Source of the DNA: an uncultured Pseudomonadota bacterium
Lineage (GTDB): Bacteria; Pseudomonadota; Gammaproteobacteria; Methylococcales; Methylomonadaceae
NCBI GenBank assembly: GCA_903931355.1
Contig: CAIZCB010000330.1
Span: 1-13,215, forward strand
Direction of reading: 5' to 3'
Length of the DNA stretch: 13,215 nucleotides
Position 1 is the first letter of the stretch; each line of letters opens with the position of its first letter. The notes beneath the pieces are model-generated. The model had not been told where the DNA came from. It did no database searches and was given only the letters and a program-made list of their open reading frames with translations. Positions 8,795 through 13,215 of this stretch are shown here, one piece after another. The position numbers were made by a program, and so were the translations under genes.

Positions 8795-10312
8795 TCAATT
8801 GTCAGATTGTACTGGCTGCGCCGATTTCGGCCATGCCTGTAAGTTTTCAGCTAAATATAAAAAATACGATGCATTGGCTTTATTGGGATTGGCAATTTCC
8901 GCAACTAAGCGAAAACTAGCAAATGCCGATTTTAAATCAGCTGGCACCTGATCCGCGCTTTCGCTAATCACAAAAGCATTTTTACCGACAAATTTTAACG
9001 GCCCTTCCCAAACTTCGTATTGAGTTAAAACTTGCCCACTGGTATCAAAACGATAAACCGGCGGATGATCGGCTAAGTAAAAACCTAATTGACTGGCTAA
9101 ATAGCGATGCCCTAAAGCCACCACAAAAGTATCGTTCAAATCAGGCTGGGCTATCAGGCGTTGCTGATGGATATTAACCGCCACTTGCTGCCAGTTTTTG
9201 AAGCGTTTAGTCGGGTCGAAAGCGGTATTTTGCAAATTGAACAGCTGTAATAACAACGGCAAAATGCACGTCATCACCACCATCAAATAACCCAATCCCA
9301 AACCAAATTTCAAGGTTTTACGCCATGCGCCAGCTTGCCAATAGCCCGCCAATAAAATCAGGCCACTAAAGTAAAACGGCATCGGCCAATTGCCCTGCAC
9401 TTTTTGTAGCAAACTCAGCACTAAAATCACCAGCAGCAACAATGGCCCCGTTAACCATAAAAACCGCTGTTGTGAAGTTAAGGTTTTGAATTTAATCGCC
9501 GCATGGACACTGACGATTACCACCACGGCAAACAAAATCGGCGACACCAACAACACTTGGTAGAGCAAAAAATCTAAAGCATCTTTCAAATGCTGGGCAA
9601 AACTCAGCGCGTCTTTATGCTCAAAATGGCCTTTGCTATGTCCAAACATCACCCAATCATGCTGCTGATTCCAGAACAAAATCGGCAAAGCTGCTAACAA
9701 AATCGGCAACAAATACCAGAAAAATTCGCGCTTTAAAAAGCGCCGACGCGATGGTTCGATAATTAAAAACACTAACACCAACAGCGGCAAGGCAATCGCC
9801 ACCTGCTTGCTTAACAAGGCCGCGCCACTAGCAAGCCCAGCCCAAAACCAAGCCCGCGAACAACCATCGAACAAGGCTTTTCGCAGGTAATACAAACTCA
9901 TCATCCAAAAGCAATACAGCGGTGGATCGATGGTCATCAAGAAGTTTGCCAGCATATTAATCGGCGTCGCTAATATCATCAGCAAAGCAAATGCCGCCGC
10001 TCGTTGCCCGTAAAAAGCTTTAGCGGTGGCGTAGAAATAGCCTAAAAACACCGTACCTAAAATCACAGTCGGCAATCGCACGGTAAAGGTGTAATCGCCC
10101 AATAACCAAGTGAATGCACCAATCAGCCAAGCCACCATCGGCGGTTTGCTGTAATAACACCAATCCGGTTGCCGCGACCAATCCCAGTAATAACTTTCAT
10201 CGCCCAGCAAATCCAAGCCATTCAAGGCTAAAAATGCCAAACGCAAGCCAGCCACAGCCAACAGCAGTATCACTAAATGTTTATTAATCCAAGCCAGCGA
10301 TTTATCCAACAT
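8795..10312 (-). CDS. Membrane glycosyltransferase, GT39/ArnT-like (PMT family)
   Basis: This is a polytopic inner-membrane glycosyltransferase predicted to use a polyprenyl-phosphate-linked sugar and act on the periplasmic side, on lipid A, another glycan or a protein. The 505 residues start with a hydrophobic helix. The first periplasmic loop has the family signature LLGDESYYWDWSRQPDWCYY then SKPPMVAWL, with the acidic pair D38-E39 expected at the catalytic site. About ten or more further hydrophobic segments follow, including LLSKQVAIALPLLVLVFLI, and a soluble C-terminal tail of roughly 120 residues. The ATG at 10312 has an AGG about 5 nt upstream; a TTG at 10315 is a less likely start. 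It begins 9 nt after the recJ stop, so both are probably on one mRNA. No arn, lpx or other sugar genes are nearby, so donor and acceptor cannot be assigned. Confidence 0.87.
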   Translation of the reverse strand: MLDKSLAWINKHLVILLLAVAGLRLAFLALNGLDLLGDESYYWDWSRQPDWCYYSKPPMVAWLIGAFTWLLGDYTFTVRLPTVILGTVFLGYFYATAKAFYGQRAAAFALLMILATPINMLANFLMTIDPPLYCFWMMSLYYLRKALFDGCSRAWFWAGLASGAALLSKQVAIALPLLVLVFLIIEPSRRRFLKREFFWYLLPILLAALPILFWNQQHDWVMFGHSKGHFEHKDALSFAQHLKDALDFLLYQVLLVSPILFAVVVIVSVHAAIKFKTLTSQQRFLWLTGPLLLLVILVLSLLQKVQGNWPMPFYFSGLILLAGYWQAGAWRKTLKFGLGLGYLMVVMTCILPLLLQLFNLQNTAFDPTKRFKNWQQVAVNIHQQRLIAQPDLNDTFVVALGHRYLASQLGFYLADHPPVYRFDTSGQVLTQYEVWEGPLKFVGKNAFVISESADQVPADLKSAFASFRLVAEIANPNKANASYFLYLAENLQAWPKSAQPVQSDN

Positions 10313-10321
10313 CAAAACCTG

Positions 10322-12067
10322 TTACTCCAATTTTTCGGCATACTGTAGTTGTAATTGCAAACTACGCTGATTGCGAAATTCGTTTACATCCAATTTATAA
10401 GCGGCATTAATTTTGCGGCAACCTAACCAATGTTCGGGTTTATCGGCAAAAAAAGCGATAGCATCAATCAACAAATTGCTAAACGGCAAGCGCAACACAA
10501 ATTTCAAATGTTGCTGGCCAACAATCCGGCATTGAATTACATCAAACACACCATCAAACACCGGCTCGGGAAACGCCTGCCCCCAAATCGCTGCTTGTTG
10601 TAATTGCTCGGCAAAAGCTTGGCTTAGATGCTGTTCGGTCAACTGACCATCGGTCCAAACCTTTTGCTCTAAATCGACTTGCTGTAATTTTGCTTCCACG
10701 GTTTCCGCGAATAACAGCACAAAATGCGGATAATCACGCAGCTTAATGGTTAAACCAGCCGCCATCGCATGACCACCAAATTTGCTTAGTAATTGTGGAT
10801 GAGCGGCGGCGATCTCACTCAACACATCACGAATATGAACGCCATTGATAGAACGTGCTGAACCTTTAATTTCACCATTATCAGACGGAGCAAAAGCAAT
10901 CACCGGACGATGCAAACGGTCTTTAATCCGCGAAGCCAAAATCCCAATCACGCCTTGATGCCAGCCGTCATCATAAAGACAGACACCGGCTGAAACGTGC
11001 TTTTCATCCAAGGCTTTCATCTCGGATAACAGCGCCATCGCTTCGGTTTTCATCTGGCCTTCGATGCCTTTGCGATCTTGGTTCAAAGCATCCAATTGTT
11101 CAGCCATATCCCGCGCCAGTTCAACATCATTGGTCAATAAACATTGAATCCCCAATGACATATCATCCATTCTGCCAGCGGCATTTAAGCGCGGGGCAAT
11201 CGAAAAGCCCAAATCAGCGGCATGAATATTAGCTAATTGCTTACCAGCAATTTCCACCAAAGCCTTAATCCCGGCATGACATTGGCCGGAGCGAATCCGC
11301 AATAAACCTTGATGCACTAAGATTCGATTGACTTGATCCAAAGCCACCACATCAGCAACCGTACCCAAAGCCACATAATCCAATAATTGCGCCAGATTCG
11401 GTTCGGGGATGGCGTGTTGTTCAAACCAATGCCCTTCACGCAAACGAATTCGCAACGCCATCAGCACATAAAACATTACCCCTACCCCAGCGATATTGCG
11501 GCTTGGGAATTTATCGTCAGGCAAGTTGGGATTAACAATAGCATCGGCATCGGGCAGCTCAGTGCCCGGTAAATGATGATCGGTGATTAAGACTTTAATC
11601 CCCGCAGCTTTAGCGGATTTTACTCCGTCAATACTGGAAATACCGTTATCGACGGTAATAATCAGATCCGGCTGTTGTTGCTTAACCAATTCGACAATTT
11701 CAGGGGTTAAACCATAGCCGTATTCAAAACGATTGGGCACCACAAAACTCAAACGCTTAGCGCCAAGCAAAGCCAAGCCTTGCATGGCTAAAGCGCAGCT
11801 GGTGGCTCCATCGGCATCGAAATCGGCGACGATACAAATCGCTTTCTGGTTGCGGATTGCACTGAGCAATTCATCGACCATCAACTGCATTCCGCTTAAC
11901 AACCACGGTGAAGGCAGCTTGTTTAAACTGCGTTCCAGTTCATCAGTTTTTTTAATACCGCGGGTGCTGAAGATAGCTTTTAAAACCGGATCGAGTTCGG
12001 ATAACGCTGAAGGATTGCCGCTCACGGGACGTGGGGCAATGGCTTTTTTGATGCCTTGTAGATACAT
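10322..12067 (-). CDS. recJ: Single-stranded-DNA-specific exonuclease RecJ
   Basis: RecJ is the 5'-3' single-strand exonuclease used in RecF-pathway recombination, mismatch repair and stalled-fork processing. At 581 residues it matches E. coli RecJ (577). The DHH domain motifs are in order: DFDADG at 82-87, TVDNG at 138-142, DHH at 163-165 and GTVADVVAL at 235-243, supplying the metal-binding aspartates and histidines. APRLNAAGRM is at 291-300. The DHHA1 domain shows GSARSINGVHIRDVL and KFGGHAMAAG (429-438). A C-terminal OB-like domain completes it. The ATG at 12067 gives a family-like N-terminus (IAPRPVSGNPSALS); no good Shine-Dalgarno precedes it. The nearest upstream gene is vapC, 71 nt away, with a probable terminator between, so recJ may have its own promoter, which I could not identify with confidence. 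Confidence 0.97.
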   Translation of the reverse strand: MYLQGIKKAIAPRPVSGNPSALSELDPVLKAIFSTRGIKKTDELERSLNKLPSPWLLSGMQLMVDELLSAIRNQKAICIVADFDADGATSCALAMQGLALLGAKRLSFVVPNRFEYGYGLTPEIVELVKQQQPDLIITVDNGISSIDGVKSAKAAGIKVLITDHHLPGTELPDADAIVNPNLPDDKFPSRNIAGVGVMFYVLMALRIRLREGHWFEQHAIPEPNLAQLLDYVALGTVADVVALDQVNRILVHQGLLRIRSGQCHAGIKALVEIAGKQLANIHAADLGFSIAPRLNAAGRMDDMSLGIQCLLTNDVELARDMAEQLDALNQDRKGIEGQMKTEAMALLSEMKALDEKHVSAGVCLYDDGWHQGVIGILASRIKDRLHRPVIAFAPSDNGEIKGSARSINGVHIRDVLSEIAAAHPQLLSKFGGHAMAAGLTIKLRDYPHFVLLFAETVEAKLQQVDLEQKVWTDGQLTEQHLSQAFAEQLQQAAIWGQAFPEPVFDGVFDVIQCRIVGQQHLKFVLRLPFSNLLIDAIAFFADKPEHWLGCRKINAAYKLDVNEFRNQRSLQLQLQYAEKLE

Positions 12068-12092
12068 TTGATGATTTCGCGACTAACGTCGT

Positions 12093-12125
12093 AAAGAAAA
12101 AGCTTTGCGTGCAACTTTCAAAGCT
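12093..12125 (-). terminator. Probable intrinsic terminator of the vapBC operon
   Basis: Read on the minus strand, agctttg (12125-12119) pairs perfectly with caaagct (12107-12101) across an 11-nt loop, and TTTTCTTT follows at 12100-12093. The stem is only 7 bp and not GC-rich, so strength is uncertain. A second 6-bp stem (12123-12128 with 12138-12143) overlaps the vapC stop. Position, just past vapC and before recJ, supports a terminator role. Confidence 0.5.
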
Positions 12126-12138
12126 AATAAGTAAAAAA

Positions 12139-12525
12139 TTAGCGTATTACTTGAATATCAAGATTCAGATTTTCAGGGACATTCAACCAAGCTTTGTCAG
12201 CTGTCAAAACGCGATAACGACCTAACAATGCAAACGCTAGACAAGCTCTATCACCCAAAGATAATCCCAATGACGGAGTAACTGACCATAATTCAGCGCT
12301 ACACTCTGCTTCTTCGACGGAGAAATTGACAATTGTTAATCCCAACGATTCGAGATCGTCACGCAAACCATCAACATCAACCCTTCGAAATAGACATTTC
12401 TGCATCACTTCGGACCAATTAACCGAACTGATAACGCTATCAGCAATCACGCCATCAACTAAAGCAGCACTAGGCTCATTGTGTAGAAAGGCTAATAAAG
12501 CAGAAGCATCTAAAACGACTTTCAT
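12139..12525 (-). CDS. vapC: PIN-domain toxin, VapC-like
   Basis: This is predicted to be a Mg2+-dependent endoribonuclease of the PIN fold, the toxin of a type II toxin-antitoxin pair; VapC proteins usually cut tRNA or rRNA and block translation. The 128-residue length is typical. The conserved acidic residues are present: D6 in VVLDASALLAFL, E39 in NWSEV, D92 in LSLGDRACLA and D110 in VLTADKAW, so it should be active. Its ATG overlaps the antitoxin stop by one base (TAATG), the usual arrangement for coupled translation. The target RNA cannot be read from sequence. A free-standing PIN nuclease of another type is unlikely given the partner gene. Confidence 0.92.
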   Translation of the reverse strand: MKVVLDASALLAFLHNEPSAALVDGVIADSVISSVNWSEVMQKCLFRRVDVDGLRDDLESLGLTIVNFSVEEAECSAELWSVTPSLGLSLGDRACLAFALLGRYRVLTADKAWLNVPENLNLDIQVIR

Positions 12526-12776
12526 TAAATCAGTTCCAAATCAGCATCTCGACGACGCTCGGCAATCAGCTCATCTGCCAAACTCAGCTCAACGGGGATA
12601 TTGGCAAAACGTTGCCTTACTCGCTGTTTAACCGTCTCACGTTTCTCCAGAATTAAACGCTCACCATCGACTCTGGCAACCATTGCCGAGTTTCTACCAA
12701 AATTAACAGCTTGCATTAATTCCACAGGAATCACTAAGTGTCCTTGAGTATCAATCTGAATTTCTGCTTGCAACAT
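12525..12776 (-). CDS. vapB: AbrB/MazE-type antitoxin, VapB-like
   Basis: This is the cognate antitoxin. It should bind and neutralise the downstream PIN toxin and repress its own operon by binding DNA as a dimer. The 83 residues begin with a swapped-hairpin SpoVT/AbrB domain (MLQAEIQIDTQGHLVIPVEL, residues 1 to about 47). A charged C-terminal tail (about 48-83, ending DADLELI) is probably the toxin-binding part. I chose the ATG at 12776 because AGGAGG lies 5 nt upstream and the AbrB fold starts there; the frame is open up to 12845, but those residues do not resemble the family. An inverted repeat just upstream (12786-12825) is a candidate operator. Confidence 0.9.
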   Translation of the reverse strand: MLQAEIQIDTQGHLVIPVELMQAVNFGRNSAMVARVDGERLILEKRETVKQRVRQRFANIPVELSLADELIAERRRDADLELI

Positions 12777-12785
12777 ACAACCTCC

Positions 12786-12825
12786 TAAGCTTGCTAAATA
12801 GCACGTAAAACCCCGGACAAGCTTA
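12786..12825. promoter_or_regulatory. Candidate operator of the antitoxin-toxin operon
   Basis: taagcttg (12786-12793) and caagctta (12818-12825) are perfect inverted copies separated by 24 nt. The centre-to-centre distance is 32 nt, about three helical turns, suiting two bound antitoxin dimers on one DNA face. Each arm also holds the palindrome AAGCTT. It lies 10-50 nt before the antitoxin start, and a TATAAG on the minus strand overlaps the outer arm as a possible -10. Autoregulation is typical of the family; this site is inferred. Confidence 0.45.
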
Positions 12826-12877
12826 TAGTTTAACGAAGTAATCAAAGTTTTAGGCGGTACAAAAATAAATTACCAGA

Positions 12878-13215
12878 CTATTCGCTCTCTATTGAAAATT
12901 CAATTGGTACTATCAACTCAGAGGCTACAGGTTGACCATTATTATTGGCAGGTAAGAAACGCCATTTATAAACAGCATCCACTGCAGCGGCATCCAATCT
13001 ATAAGAACCACTAGATGCTCGAATCTCTACGTTGCGAGGCGTACCGTCTACATTAACAAAAACCATCACAAATACCTTTCCATGTTCATTGGCAACTCTT
13101 GATTCTTCAGGATAAACCGGTTTTTGAGCTGATAAGACACGGGGTTTACTTTGATCGGTAGAAATATTTTTAGGCGGAATGAAAACAACATTAGGCTGTG
13201 CTACCTCAGGAATAC
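12878..13215 (-). CDS. TonB-family protein, C-terminal domain (5' end outside window)
   Basis: The frame is open to the window edge, so this is the 3' part (about 112 residues) of a larger gene. The last about 85 residues form a TonB C-terminal domain: KPVYPEESRVANEHGKVFV, then a beta strand MVFVNVDGTPRNVEI, then SGSYRLDAAAVDAVYKWRF and FLPANNNGQPV. TonB spans the periplasm and passes proton-motive force from ExbB-ExbD to outer-membrane receptors for iron or other ligands. The Pro-rich sequence before the domain (FIPPKN, QPN) fits the periplasmic linker. The GTG at 13069 is internal, since the domain begins before it. The final residues, IPIEFSIESE-like (ELIVPIEFSIESE), match family ends. Whether this is the main TonB or a paralogue, and whether exbBD lie upstream, cannot be seen here. 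Confidence 0.85.
   Translation of the reverse strand, partial: IPEVAQPNVVFIPPKNISTDQSKPRVLSAQKPVYPEESRVANEHGKVFVMVFVNVDGTPRNVEIRASSGSYRLDAAAVDAVYKWRFLPANNNGQPVASELIVPIEFSIESE

Noticed and set aside
12777..12845. N-terminal extension of the antitoxin from 12845
   Set aside because: The AbrB fold begins at 12776, which has AGGAGG upstream; the extension covers the putative operator and has no family resemblance.
12848..13177. ttttaggcgg found both at 12848-12857 and 13168-13177
   Set aside because: Ten shared bases with no flanking similarity; most likely chance rather than a duplicated gene end.

Overview
The window looks like core chromosome of a gammaproteobacterium, with one short toxin-antitoxin insert and one structured intergenic repeat. 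The gene set (hisZ directly before purA, xseA, recJ) is typical of Gammaproteobacteria. A periplasmic binding protein of the kind linked to PQQ-dependent alcohol oxidation suggests a methylotroph, possibly of the Methylococcales. That placement is inference from gene content, not a search result.

Layout. Positions 1-4452 read rightward: the 3' part of hisZ (cut by the window edge), purA, xseA, and a secreted M23 peptidase whose start overlaps the end of xseA. Spacing is tight, so this is probably one transcription unit. A perfect palindrome at 4458-4486 ends it and faces a convergent gene. That gene (4496-5932, minus) encodes an unrecognised membrane-anchored coiled-coil protein with a repeated C-terminal motif. 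Diverging from it is a membrane-bound lytic transglycosylase (6188-7246, plus). This converges, with a 5-nt gap, on the PQQ-type ABC substrate-binding protein (7252-8457, minus). The 337-nt gap at 8458-8794 holds a hairpin-rich element that looks like a dispersed repeat. Upstream on the minus strand lie a GT39-type membrane glycosyltransferase (8795-10312) and recJ (10322-12067), probably co-transcribed with recJ first. Next comes a VapBC-like antitoxin-toxin pair (12139-12776, minus), with its own inverted repeat upstream and a likely terminator separating it from recJ. The window ends in the C-terminal domain of a TonB-family protein (12878-13215, minus), which runs off the edge.

How the genes relate. 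hisZ and purA serve histidine and purine synthesis. xseA and recJ encode single-strand-directed DNA repair exonucleases. The M23 peptidase and the SLT transglycosylase both cut peptidoglycan and flank the coiled-coil membrane protein, so a role for that protein in the cell envelope is possible but unproven. I found no tRNA, rRNA, CRISPR array, insertion sequence or prophage gene. No clearly new multi-gene system is evident. The best leads are the repeated-motif membrane protein, the structured repeat at 8551-8750, and a perfect hairpin that places the xseA start codon in its loop.
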